From: Aquilaria yunnanensis | Taxonomy: Eukaryota; Streptophyta; Magnoliopsida; Malvales; Thymelaeaceae | Direction of reading: 5' to 3' | Length of the DNA stretch: 64,000 nt | Assembly: GCA_039654915.1 (NCBI GenBank) | Contig: CM077599.1 | Span: forward strand, 73,438,001-73,502,000 | Shown here: piece after piece, positions 35,285 to 46,655 of the stretch | Position numbering within the stretch: position 1 is the stretch's first letter | Layout: every line of letters begins with the position of its first letter | The notes under the pieces: generated by a model | What the model was told of the DNA's origin: nothing | Databases searched by the model: none | What the model saw: only the letters and a program-made list of their open reading frames with translations | Translations under genes and position numbers: made by a program

Positions 35285-36480
35285 TTATATGTCCACACAC
35301 TTTATAAACACAACAACATTATTAAGTGCATGTAATCCCAAGTTACTAAAAATTAAGATGTATCTAAAAAAATAGCCAAACATGTCTAAAATGACATATG
35401 GATGCGTTTGCACTTTATTATACATTTGTCTTAAACTTGTATATATTATAATATACTTGATGTAAACACATCTTGGTACTAACATAGATACATCTTTACA
35501 GTTCTTCAGACACATCTCAAGTTCTTTTAGACACATCTTCAAAGTTGGCTTTCTAGTCACGAGAATTGATTAAACTTTAATTCTAGATTGGCTTTTTGGC
35601 CATGATGGATTGCAAACTTTATGATTCTCTTATTCGATTTGTACAATCTAGTGCTGGGCAGGGGGAGGCATGACTTGAGTTGTTTGTAATAATAAACAAT
35701 AGTTTCGATGGAGTTGAGCGGCAGAGGCCACACCGCAAGATGATGACTAGTATGTCCTGGTAGGCTTCTCTAAAGGTAATCTTAATTGGCAACAAATCAT
35801 TCACTAGTTGCATTAACGATGACTGCTATGCAGAACAATGGATTGCCAATTGGCCACGCTGATGTTAGATGGTGTGGTAATGAACAGTGACAAACAGTAG
35901 TGGACTTGAGAAGCATGATGACATGGTGGAAATTGCTCAAGTTAGGCAGGGGTATATTTAGAAAAAAATTATGTGCACAAAGGCATAATAGCCAATGTAT
36001 ATTGTGTTGAAAAAATCTATTTAACTAGGAGAAATATGTGCTAGATGATTTATCATAGTGACAAAGTGATTTATCTCCCCAGGCTTATGTGGCGGAACAG
36101 GGTTCCAGTTACTTGGTTTAAGTAACTCGTAGATTCTTGGGGACTACGATCCCATTTAGTTATATAGACTACCAATTACTTGTAGATAAATTAAAACAGT
36201 CTATGTTCAACTACTTACCTAGCATATCTGTATGAAAATATGCATACTTTTGTCCTGACAATGCAACAACAAATAAATAAAACAAAGTATAAACCATCAC
36301 TGCAACATTATACTAAAAATATAGTTAAAGCAGGCCAAGACAACAAACACCAGTTGTTTAGACTTCAAGTAATAGTTTTGTGCACACTTTACATTCCTAA
36401 TATGTACTCAAAAGTAACTCAACTATTATACACAACAATGCATTTTAATAGCGACAATGTTTTAGTACATAAAGTGCTCT
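35285..36480. other. No gene recognised
   Basis: AT-rich sequence with a few short open frames of no recognisable content. Confidence 0.5.
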
Positions 36481-37860
36481 ATTAAAAGAAAAAAAATACT
36501 ACTGAGATCCTTTAACTTAGCTCCTTCCCTTAACCTAGGAAGCTCCAAGTGCAAAGCCCTTCTTGTCCTTGTGCAATAACTTATCTCTATTTTCAAGACA
36601 TGAACACTTGGTTAGTAAAAACTTAATTTATAAGCAAACTTGGAATCATAGTAGATTCACATAATTAAATATTTGAAAAAGTTAGAAACTTGGTTCAATT
36701 GTTAGGTGAAATGTTAGTACTTACACAATTAAACTTAAGGGATGAGTACATTGTTGCATTCAATAAGGGGTCCCTTGGAGTTCCTGCAAAGAAAATAACA
36801 AATAAGCATTCAAATATGACAACAAAAAAAAAAAAAACAAACATTCAACAGAACAATAATAAACAACAATGATAATGATAAATGGAACACAACATGGAGT
36901 ATAATTTAGGGACAAGTGATGTAATTTATCATCATTTATTCCAATTCTTTTGGAGTTAATAGCTCTAAATTAATGTGTTTTTGCTGACTGGACTTATGTC
37001 AATGATGTTTTTACCCTCAGAGTTACCTAGAAGATCTATTGTGAACGAAATCAAACCTTTCTCTGTACTCTTTGCTCTCTACACCAGACAGCCATCGAGT
37101 CGTCCCCGGTGTCCCTGTATGCCGAGGCCATCCGAAATCCTAGCCCTTGTTGTGATTAGGAAGAGCATCGACGGTGCCTAGGAAGCCCTATTGCAACCTC
37201 ATCCGAACAAATTCGTGCTTTGTTCATCGACAACATCGTTGCCATCATCGTCAACGTCGTCGGAAATTATCCAGACTCTTTCCTAAACTTTGGCCCGATG
37301 AACTAGAACCCGGGCAAAATGATTGGAGCAAAAGCAAAGTAAGCCGGAGATAATTGAAGCAAGATCCCATCTAGATTGAAGCAAAATTGGAGATGATTGG
37401 ATCAAGATCAGAGCACGCTCCTCCAAGGAGCAAGATGGGAGTAAGATCGCAGAAGAGTACCTGCTATGTTTTCGGAATTTGGGGAAAAGGACAAATGAGA
37501 GTGCAAAGGGAATAAATTTCTGAGCCTTACACAAAATACGTTAACAGGGTTGTATTAATTCAAACCAAACAGGTAGTATGTTCTTGAAATTAGGGGACCA
37601 GAGCCATATGGGGGGGATTTCAAATTCCTAGGCTGCATAGGACTCTTTAGCTTTTTTGGGTAAAAAAAAGACAGGCTTATTTGAATAATGATTGTCAACG
37701 TGGATGACCATGTAGGGACAGTTGGCATAGTTTTAAAAGCTTAATGGCTGTTTTGGAACTGAATTTAGTTCAAGGGACAAAAGATCCAATTCGCAAGGGT
37801 TTAAGAGCCACTTGGGGATTTAACCCACAAGAACCTGGGATAAAAACGCAATTACTAGTC
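36481..37860. other. Unclassified, locally GC-richer segment
   Basis: The part at 37040-37500 is less AT-rich than its surroundings (CGTCGTCGG-type codon-like runs near 37220-37262) and read on the minus strand contains short Ser/Leu-rich open frames. It could be the end of a Mutator-like or other transposon or a decayed gene fragment. I cannot assign it. Confidence 0.25.
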
Positions 37861-38360
37861 TGGAATTTTATATGATTATAATGATTATGATCAATTTGTT
37901 TTAACTTAAATCAACTAGATTATTTTTACTTTTACATATTTTTTTTATATGAAATCAATTTCATTTAAAAGTCAATATGAAGTAAATGTAATAATCTATT
38001 TAAAAGTAAAATTTCATAATATTGTTAAATTTTTATGAATTTTTATTTTTTAATGCCCAAAACTAGAAAAATTCATAAAAATTTAGTAAGACTACAAAAA
38101 TTATATTTTCAATAGATTATTATACCTGCATAATATTGGCTTTTAATTAAAATTAGTTTAGGATAAAAAAAATATAAGAATAAAAATAAGTCATTTGAAA
38201 TTCAATTGATTTAAATTAGAACGAACTGAGTGTAGATCTTTAAATGAAGTTACCAAACCGTGTTTGGTTACTAACTCTCAAATACCTAATTCTAAGAAAA
38301 AGTTACATACAAGACTAACAAATTAAAAATTGAAAAAAAATGTGACCAAAGCCATTTTCA

Positions 38361-38361
<1 letters not shown>
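37861..38361. other. AT-rich spacer
   Basis: Long runs of A and T with a near-palindromic AAAATTCATAAAAAT/ATTTTTATGAATTTT pair around 38030-38085. No gene is seen. Confidence 0.4.

Positions 38362-38398
<37 letters not shown>
38362..38398. repeat. (AAT)n microsatellite
   Basis: About 12 AAT/ATA triplets, some 240 bp upstream of the putative TATA box of the remorin gene. Confidence 0.9.
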
Positions 38399-38399
<1 letters not shown>

Positions 38400-38639
38400 G
38401 GAAAAAAAAGGAAAAAAACCTAAAGGCAACCAAGGTAGGATGCTTCAGTTAAGATCAGTTTGCAATTGCAGGAAAACTTGGGGCTATAGAATCCTTCTGG
38501 TCTGTCCAATTTGCATGTGACTTTATACCATAACCATTCCATTCTCATAGAATAAGGAATAATCAGAACTTTACTCAATTTTTTTGTACTCAGAGCGGGG
38601 CTTGGATTCTTTGCTTTTCTCAAAAGCCCCAACCAAAAC

Positions 38640-38649
38640 TTTATATATG
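38640..38649 (+). promoter_or_regulatory. Putative TATA box of remorin gene
   Basis: TTTATATATG lies about 55-60 bp upstream of the inferred start codon at 38702, in a CT-rich leader. Placement fits a short 5' UTR but has not been tested. Confidence 0.45.
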
Positions 38650-38701
38650 CCTTCTCTGCTTCTCCTGCAGGCCTCTCATTCTGTGCCAGAGACTTTGGAT
38701 C

Positions 38702-40088
38702 ATGGAACAACTGGTTAGCCAAAGGAGGTACCTTCGTTCCCAAGTTATCTATGTATCTATTTTTTTTTTTTTTTTGTTATTTCTAAAAAAAAAAAACCCT
38801 ACATGAATAGTTTTGTTCATGGTGAATTCATAATCAAAACCTGTTTGAAATGTAATCACTTCTGTTAGAGTGAGGTTTGGTGGTCAGGGACTGGGGGAGA
38901 CTGATGGCTATACAGGAAGAACAGCAGCAGAACAAATTGAGTCCTTAACAGGTGATATATCTGATATGATTTTCTTTTTTGTTATGTATTGTTAGTTACC
39001 TGTTCTTGAAGCAACACATTGGGGATTCGTGGTGGAGAGTTTTCTACAGGCTATCAAGAGCAAAGCTGGTTCGAACTCTCATTTCCCCGTTATGTGAGTC
39101 AGGAGTATGATCCACAGGAAATGGAGTTTGCTGTTGCAGTTGCAGCCGCTGCATCTGCCATAGATGCGGTGGAAGAAGCAGAAGCAGAACGCAAGCGAAG
39201 GGCACGGGAAGAAGTTGAAAGGTCAAGGATCAATGCTAGGAGAGAAGAAATGAAGACTGGACGTCCAATGACTGGTAGAGTCACGAGGAGGTACCCCAGC
39301 CGGGAAGTAGTAATCGCAGGTAACAGCAGAAGTTACCAAAAAAGGGCACCTAGTGCCAAAATTGTCTCAGAGATTGACTAAGAATTGTCATCAGGTGAAA
39401 CTGCAACAAGGAACTCAATTGGCCAGGAGTTGAGGGACAAAGAGAGGCCTAGGAGTAATGGAGCTGGGGAGAGAAAGCAGAAGGGTGGTTCTTCAAGGCT
39501 TGGTTCCGTAGAAACTTGGGAGAGATCTCAGATGGAAAAGATTCGCCAAAGGTAATCATTAAGTTGATGAAGCGAATTTCCTAGAATCTAATAGCAAAAG
39601 GATATGTGAACCTGAAAATTTTCTTTACCTCCCCAACAAGTTTCTACAACTTCCAAGCTTCTGATCCACAAAATTCCTTGCCAAGCCTCAAATTTCATAC
39701 TAACACACTACAGTTTCAGGTATGAGAAGATAAAGTCATCGATTATTGCTTGGGAGAACGAAAGGAAAACTCTGGCTAGAAAAAAACAGGAGCGCATACA
39801 GGTTTCAACTCCTACTTGTGTCTACTCTCCACTTCAGTTTCTTCAGTTGAAAGTTATCCGATTCCCCAAGTCTGAATATTGCCTTGACAGCAGGCAGATT
39901 TTGAGGAAAGGAAGACCAGGAATCAAAGGCATTACCAGGCAAAGATAGCTAGAATCGAGCAGATCAGCAGTGAAGCCAGGCTGCAGGCTGAGCAGAAGAG
40001 AAGACGGGAGGAGCAGAAAGTTGAAGGGAAGGCCAAGAAAATGAGAGACTCCGGAAAGTTTCCTGTCAAATATTGCTTCTGCTTCTAA
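38702..40088 (+). CDS. Remorin family protein, six inferred exons
   Basis: I infer exons 38702-38727, 38869-38951, 39050-39319, 39395-39551, 39720-39801 and 39894-40088. All junctions are GT-AG and the reading phase is kept, giving 813 nt and 270 residues. The N-terminus starts MEQLVSQRRVRFGGQG. Exon 3 is Ala- and Arg/Glu-rich (EMEFAVAVAAAASAIDA). Exons 4-6 form the C-terminal remorin domain: ETWERSQMEKIRQRYEKIKS, SIIAWENERKTLARKKQERI, a coiled-coil stretch with KIARIEQISSEARLQAEQ, and the tail KMRDSGKFPVKYCFCF. Remorins are plant plasma-membrane nanodomain proteins; the C-terminal domain forms coiled-coil oligomers and the terminal Cys/Phe tail helps anchoring. An in-frame TAA at 39379-39381 lies inside the inferred 75-nt third intron. 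If that intron is not spliced, the product ends before the remorin domain. This is the only ordinary host gene in the window. Confidence 0.85.
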
Positions 40089-40372
40089 ATATCCAGAAAC
40101 AAAAACATGTGTAATGTCACAAGGAAATTTGTCTTCATGATATGTACAGATCTCTTAATTCTTTGTACTATATACAAAAACCCATAAAATTTCTAGGCAT
40201 ATGGTAGCATTCTCATACAAAAACCTGGTTAACTTTGTTTGTTGAAGCTTTCAAGGAATCAGTGATTCTGTAGCCTAGTTATATACTCACATCACATGCA
40301 ATGTAGAACCAACTGCAGGCATTATATGTCAAATAACATGTAAGAATTGGATTACATATACTAGCTCCCATT

Positions 40373-41590
40373 CTATATAAGCATCTGCGGTGTGAAATTT
40401 AAAACGCGTGACAGCTTTGAATAGAGAAAAGGAGAGGTATTTATGGTGGCCACGGCTTGCTTTTCACTAGTCCTGCCTACAAGAGTTCACACGCCCATAT
40501 TTAGCAGCAAAACAGAAAGGAATATATGGCTAAGGGAAAGTAGAATAAAAATTAATCCTCTGTTGATTTCTATCGGTTCACTTCTGTCCTTGTTTTGTTT
40601 CTTTTCATGCACCCCTTTTTGCCAAAGTGTTTAAGATTCTTGTCTGATTAAAAAAGAAAGAAGTTATTCTTATAGAGAACAGCTGTATGGAAAATTCATT
40701 TCCTGTATTCACTTTCCCTTCCGTTCACATGAGAAGGCCATAGATATCAAAATGTGACAAGGTAGCTTCTTATCTTATTCAAGCACCCGGCCTGAGAGAA
40801 TTCAAGCTCAACAAGGGGACACAAAATATCGAGTTAGTGAAATAGAGGAAGTCATGAAGCGAAAGAGGTGAAGAAGTATATCAAATGAATTAATTTCACT
40901 GCTGGAAATATATCCTAGGACTTTGACATGTAAACATTTTTTCTCCTTCATGTTCTTTCTGCTGAAAACATAGCTTGGTCTGGAGGAGCCTATGCCACTG
41001 CAGTACCAGTAGATGCATTTGCATTTACTCGATTGAAGAATCTGAGCCCATAAAACTTCAACACATGTAGCAGCTGAGGACTTGAGAAAAGGGGAGAGAT
41101 ATTTGATTTTGGCTAAAAAGTTATGCTCTTTATATGCTTGTTTACGGCTAATGGAATATAGAATAAGAATCCATATCTACTGATTTCTGACGCTTCGATC
41201 TTGTCTTCTTGATGCTCCCTTTTTGGCTGAAGCACACGAGATTCTTGCACTCTTACACGTTTGATCGAAAAAGAGTCAACGTTATTCTTCTAGGCAGCAG
41301 CTCCATGTCATTGACTTATTCCCTTCCTTGTTCATTTCTGATGAGAAGGCCATATCTGTTAAAGTGTTAACTAGGTAGTTGTTGTTCTCATTTAATTTGA
41401 ACATTTGAGTTGGGAGATTTCGGACTCAACAAAGGCCAGTATACAAAATAGAGTTGGAGGAAGATGGAGAAAGTTGTGAAGCAAAAGAGGTGAATATGTA
41501 TATCAAATGAATTTCACTGCCTGAAACATATCCGAGAACATAATGAAGCAGACATTCTTTTTTGTTCATGTTGTTTCTGAAAGATTTGTT
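40373..41590 (+). repeat. Diverged tandem duplication downstream of remorin
   Basis: Copy A (about 40373-40990) and copy B (about 41031-41590) share an ordered series of blocks: CAGCT...GAGAAAAGG-GAGAG, a GCTAA-G block, GATTTCT, ATGC-CCCTTTTTG, GAGAAGGCCATA, AAGTGTTAA or ATGTGACAA followed by GGTAG, GTGAAGC-AAAGAGGTGAA and TATATCAAATGAATT. Neither copy has an open frame of note. The repeat may be a duplicated non-coding RNA or 3' flank; function unknown. Confidence 0.65.
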
Positions 41591-42922
41591 GTACTCATCA
41601 AAGCCAACTTATCTCCTACTGTGATAAATCCATAAGAACTATATTATATATGAATTGATGGATGATGGAGATCATGCCACATGAGACTTAATTCATATTT
41701 GTAGTTCTTTAAAAGGTGTTCACAATCTATGAGTATATACATGGGTTGATTACTCATAAAAGATTGCACATATGACATTACTATATGAGATAGAGTAATT
41801 TGTCTCAATCACTGGAATATTGATTCCTAATGTGTATGTGGATATTTATGGAGATAAATATTTGAACAGAACCAAATCAATTACTCTTAGACCTTCAACT
41901 GTTGAGAAAGAGTAAATGTTATTTATTCCGTAGACTTGAGAATAATATGAATTTAAATGTATACTTTATGTGATTTTGATATGTCAACCAATGATGCTTA
42001 ATATAGGATATACTTGGACATGTTGGATCACATAAATGTAACATGTTAAGTTCATGATTATTCAACATAGAATTCACCGCTCTTGAAATAAGAGTGAATA
42101 TTGTGGAGTAAGTCTCTTGGTTTTTCGGATTAAGAAATCCACGGGGTTAATTTAGAAAAATATTGTTTTGGAAATATTATTTTCTATATATAAAATTATA
42201 TATATGGTATATATAGATTTTATAAATGTTTTTCTAAATTGTTTAGAGTCCGAATAAACTTGAAGAGAGGTGCACATATTTAATTCCGTATTGACAGTAC
42301 CACGTTTTGGATGTGGTTGGTCTAGTCGGGATTATGTGCAACAATATTGGACGGTGAACGGAATAGAATAAAATGGGTACTTGTGAATTGTCTCTGAAAT
42401 CCTGGGAGATTTTACAAGGTCGTACAAAATGTTGTACTGACTTGTAAACAATAAATTAGTTGGGACTAATTTGACAGGATTAAGAGATCCCAAGGGTCCC
42501 ATGCCACATTCTGAACTCTATCCGGTTTAACTTCTAAGAGAAGTTGTACTTTAGCTTCTGAGAGAAGCTATGTACTTAACTTCTGAGAAAAGTTGTACTT
42601 TAGCTTATTAGAGAAGCTATGTACTTGACTTCTAAGAGAAGTTGTACTTTAGCTTCTAAGAGAAGTTATTGTACTTTTTGCCTATAAAAGGAGTGGTTGT
42701 GTATTATTGAATATGGATGGATGATGGAAACAGAAACAAAGAAACAATAATAGTACAAACACTCATATAGTGCAACGGGTGGAGAAGGAATTCGAGCGTG
42801 TTAAGCTTGGAGAATTCTGCGTTTGTGGAATTTCGAAAACAAGGTACCCGTGTGATTATTTCTGCAATCCGATCCTGGTGTACGCTAATTTAATAGCGTG
42901 AAACTCGTTCAGATTCCCAACA
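41587..42922 (+). repeat. Copia LTR, plus orientation (5' LTR)
   Basis: Starts TGTTGTACTCATC and ends GATTCCCAACA, followed by a PBS, so it acts as a 5' LTR. It carries a run of short hairpin-like units at about 42530-42675, alternating ACTTCT-AGAGAAGT and GCTTCT-AGAGAAGC with GTACTT linkers. A likely TATA box (CTATAAAAGG) lies near 42682. The inverted relative at 45387-46630 is about 90 bp shorter, largely because it has fewer hairpin units. Confidence 0.85.
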
Positions 42923-42923
42923 G

Positions 42924-42935
42924 TGGTATCAGAGC
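42924..42935 (+). other. Primer binding site of copia element
   Basis: TGGTATCAGAGC, the initiator tRNA-Met type, starts one base after the LTR end at 42922. Confidence 0.9.
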
Positions 42936-44259
42936 ATGTTTATGATTGTGGAATAATCTTTTGTGTGTTTTTCACGAATTTAATTTCTTGATTTTCGTGT
43001 ACTGTTCATGTGATGAACACAAACACACAAAACCCACACGGATATGAATCCTTGCTTGTTTTGAATGTTATTGTTGTTTTCGATGTTACTGGATTTTTGT
43101 CGAAAACAAGAATACACCGAAACAACTCTGTTTTTGAGAAAAAGAAGATCTGGTTGATTTTTGAGATTAACAAGAATTGCCCGATTTGATCCCGACGCTC
43201 CCCGGCCACCACCGTCTGTGAAAGTCGCTGGCGGATGACTCGGTTTTGAAGTATCAAGGCCGAAGGTCAATAGCCCCATCGTTTGGAGGCCTGATTTCAC
43301 TTCAATCGGATTGAATTTTGATTCGTTTCGAATCTGGGTTTATGAAAAGTTCAAGAACCCTAACATTTATTTTTGAAATTAAATGTTGTGTGTGCGAAAT
43401 TGATCAAAAGGAATTGTTCCATTGTGATCATCGGCCTCTGGGGAACAAAACCCATATTTTTTTGTTGTCGTTTGACGGCGAAAAAGCATCGCCTGAAAAG
43501 GTCGCGACGGTCGCGGCTTCCGGGCAGGCCACTGGGCGGAAACGACGGTTGCCGGGCCGTGGGACGTTGTCGGCAGGGTCGCCGGTCCCTTGGGTGGCAG
43601 TGCCGCCCCAGCCGACGGCGTCTGGAACAATGGCTGGAGACGCGACGGCTCGCCGGCGAAGGGGAGCTCCTGCTGCTGCCTGGCTGCTGCGACGCGATGA
43701 GCAAGGGAGAGGGAAGGGGCTGGTGGGCCGCCAGGAAAACTAGCCCAATTGTTTGGGCTAAGTCCACCAAGCCATGAATTAAGGAGGCCCAATGGCTGGA
43801 GAGTCCAGCAAACCGAGAAAAAAAAAAAAAAAGGTTTTTCGGGCCCTTTTAAATAAGGCCCAAATGGGCCACTATCTTTTAAAACGTTTTCTTGGCCCAT
43901 GAGCATTTATTTGCTTTGGATTCTTGATTTACTTATTTGTTTTAAGTTCCCTATTTATTTATTTCAGAAATTAAATATTTTGAATATTTATTTTTCTGGA
44001 ATGATTTATTTCTCAATAATTGGATGCTTTATTCAGTGGGAGCTTATTTGCATGATTATTTCTTTTATTAAAATTTTGCAAATATGGATGAATGCATGAT
44101 AATTGCTTGAATTTATTGTTGAGAATTATTATGCATGCTTGTGCAAGTGTTGCAATATATTTTACAGTTATGGTGATAATTGAGAAAATTAATTTGTGTT
44201 TTTGAATTGTTCAAAATACAAAATAAATTCCCTCATTATTTAGTATATCAAGTGTGAGA
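42936..44259 (+). other. Copia 5' leader, including a GC-rich block
   Basis: This non-coding leader contains a GC-rich block at about 43490-43740 in which open frames exist on both strands and overlap. None looks like Gag, and base composition explains them. The leader passes into the palindrome and no gag follows. Confidence 0.6.
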
Positions 44260-45386
44260 GATAGAAAATTATATCTTTAGAAGATTAATTTTCTAAAGGC
44301 TTTCCATTGTCGTAAATAATAAGTATGGATATTGTTGGCTTAGTTTGATACCAAAAGGAGATGACTAGGTTGATGATAATTTGTGCTTATTGATTTACTT
44401 TGTGGTGATAATGGATGTGTTATAGCCAAGTGGGGGCTTAATTAAAATGATTTAGTTTCTCACAGCAATATAATACATCTAGACAATTGGTGTACACTTG
44501 ACTAAAGAGATATGCCGATCTAAAATAGATGGCGGGTATATTGTCTTTAGAAGCCAAAAATTAAAAACAAGAATCTTATAAATGTTATAAGATAAATATG
44601 GTATGATATTTGCTTCATTATTGTTAGATTAATGCCAAAAGGAGTAGTCTTGCAATTAAATGAAGTTCTTGTTTTTCTAATTGCTCATATGTGATATGAT
44701 ATGGTCATGAGGGTGACTTTGAATGCAATTAGTACTTTCTTGTATATGATACATTTAAAGAAAATATTGATTTTCTCCGCTATGCCTTATGTATTTTGTT
44801 TGTGTGTTCTTTTATAATTTTCTTTATATTGTCTTTAGAATCATGAACAAAATACATAAGGCATAGCGGAGAAAATCAATATTTTCTTTAAATGTATCAT
44901 ATACAAGAAAGTACTAATTGCATTCAAAGTCACCCTCATGACCATATCATATCACATATGAGCAATTAGAAAAACAAGAACTTCATTTAATTGCAAGACT
45001 ACTCCTTTTGGCATTAATCTAACAATAATGAAGCAAATATCATACCATATTTATCTTATAACATTTATAAGATTCTTGTTTTTAATTTTTGGCTTCTAAA
45101 GACAATATACCCGCCATCTATTTTAGATCGGCATATCTCTTTAGTCAAGTGTACACCCATTGTCTAGATGTATTATATTGCTGTGAGAAACTAAATCATT
45201 TTAATTAAGCCCCCACTTGGCTATAACACATCCATTATCACCACAAAGTAAATCAATAAGCACAAATTATCATCAACCTAGTCATCTCCTTTTGGTATCA
45301 AACTAAGCCAATAATATCCATACTTATTATTTACGACAATGGAAAGCCTTTAGAAAATTAATCTTCTAAAGATATAATTTTCTATC
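44260..45386. repeat. Large near-perfect palindrome (541-bp arms, 45-bp spacer)
   Basis: Positions pair with a constant sum of 89646 from 44260/45386 to 44800/44846, so the arms have no net indel. I see only two mismatches (ATTGTTGG versus ATTATTGG, and ACAATTGG versus ACAATGGG). The arm sequence is copia leader, as shown by its continuity with 42923-44259 on the left. The right arm ends exactly at the end of the minus-strand LTR. Confidence 0.95.
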
Positions 45387-46630
45387 TGTTGGGAATCCGA
45401 ACGAGTTTCACGCTATTAAATTAGCATGCACCAGGATCGGATTGTAGAAATAATCACACGGGTACCTTGTTTTCGAAATTCCACAAATGCAGAATTCTCC
45501 AAGCTTAACACGCTCGAATTCCTTCTCTTCCGATTGCACTATATGAGTGTTTGTGCTATTATTGTTGATAGACTAATTATGTCTCTCTATCTTTTTTTTT
45601 TTTTTCAATAATGCACAACCACTCCTTTTATAGGCAAAAATACAATAGCTTCTCTTAGAAGCTAAAGTACAACTTCTTTTAGAAGTTGGACCGGGTAGAG
45701 TTTAGAATGTGGCGTGGGACCCTTGGGATCTCTTAATCCTGTCAAATTAGTCCTCAACTAATTTATTGTTTACAAGTTAATACAACATATTATACGACCT
45801 TGTAAAATCTCCCAGGATTTCAGAGACAATTCACAAGTACCCATTTTATTCTATTCCGTTCACCGTCCAATATTGTTGCACATAATCCGGACTAGACCAA
45901 CCACATCCAAATCGTGGTACTGTCAATTCGGAATTAAATATGTGCATGTCTCTTTAAGTTTATTCGGACTCTAAACAATTTAGAAAAACATTTATAAAAT
46001 CTATATATACCATATATATAATTTTATATATAGAAAATAATATTTCCAAAACAATATTTTTCTAAATTGACCACGTGGATTTCTTAATCCGAAAAACCAA
46101 GAGACTTACTCCACAATATTCACTCTTATTTCAAGAGCGGTGAATTCTATGTTGAATAATCATGAACTTAACATGTTACATTTATGTGATCCAACATGTC
46201 CAAGTATATCCTATATTAGGCATCATTGGTTGACATATCAAAATCACATAAAGTATACATTTAAATTCATATTATTCTCAAGTCTACGGAATAAATAACA
46301 TTTACTCTTTCTCAACAGTTGAAGGTCTAAGAGTAATTGATTTGGTCCTGTTCAAATATTTATCTCCATAAATATCCACATACACATTAGGAATCAATAT
46401 TCCAGTGATTGAGACAAATTACTCTATCTCATATAGTAATGTCATATGTGCAATCTTTTATGAGTAATCAACCCATGTATATACTCATAGATTGTGAATA
46501 CCTTTTAAAGAACTACAAATATGAATTAAGTCTCATGTGGCATGATCTCCATCATCCATCAATTCATATATAATATAGTTCTTATGGGTTTATCACAGTA
46601 GGAGATAAGTTGGCTTTGATGAGCACAACA
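45387..46630 (-). repeat. Copia LTR, minus orientation (3' LTR of the minus-strand pol)
   Basis: Read on the minus strand it starts TGTTGTGCTCATC at 46630 and ends GATTCCCAACA at 45387. A purine-rich GTGGGAGATTGAAAGATT directly upstream would be the polypurine tract. It is related to, but clearly diverged from, the plus-strand LTR at 41587-42922, so the two are not a same-age pair. Confidence 0.85.
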
Positions 46631-46655
46631 AATCTTTCAATCTCCCACATGCGAT

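Noticed and set aside
38420..38743. 107-codon minus-strand frame opposite the remorin 5' end
   Set aside because: No recognisable domain; it overlaps the promoter, leader and first exon of the gene.
39379..39381. Nonsense codon making the remorin gene a pseudogene
   Set aside because: A 75-nt GT-AG intron removes it and all six exons stay in phase to a canonical remorin C-terminus.
43318..43906. Overlapping 134-175-codon frames on both strands of the copia leader
   Set aside because: They coincide with a GC-rich block, overlap each other on opposite strands, and none resembles Gag or a known domain.
41587..46630. The two copia LTRs as a same-age pair of one element
   Set aside because: They are in opposite orientation, differ by about 90 bp in length and by many substitutions, and flank a palindrome rather than a normal internal region.
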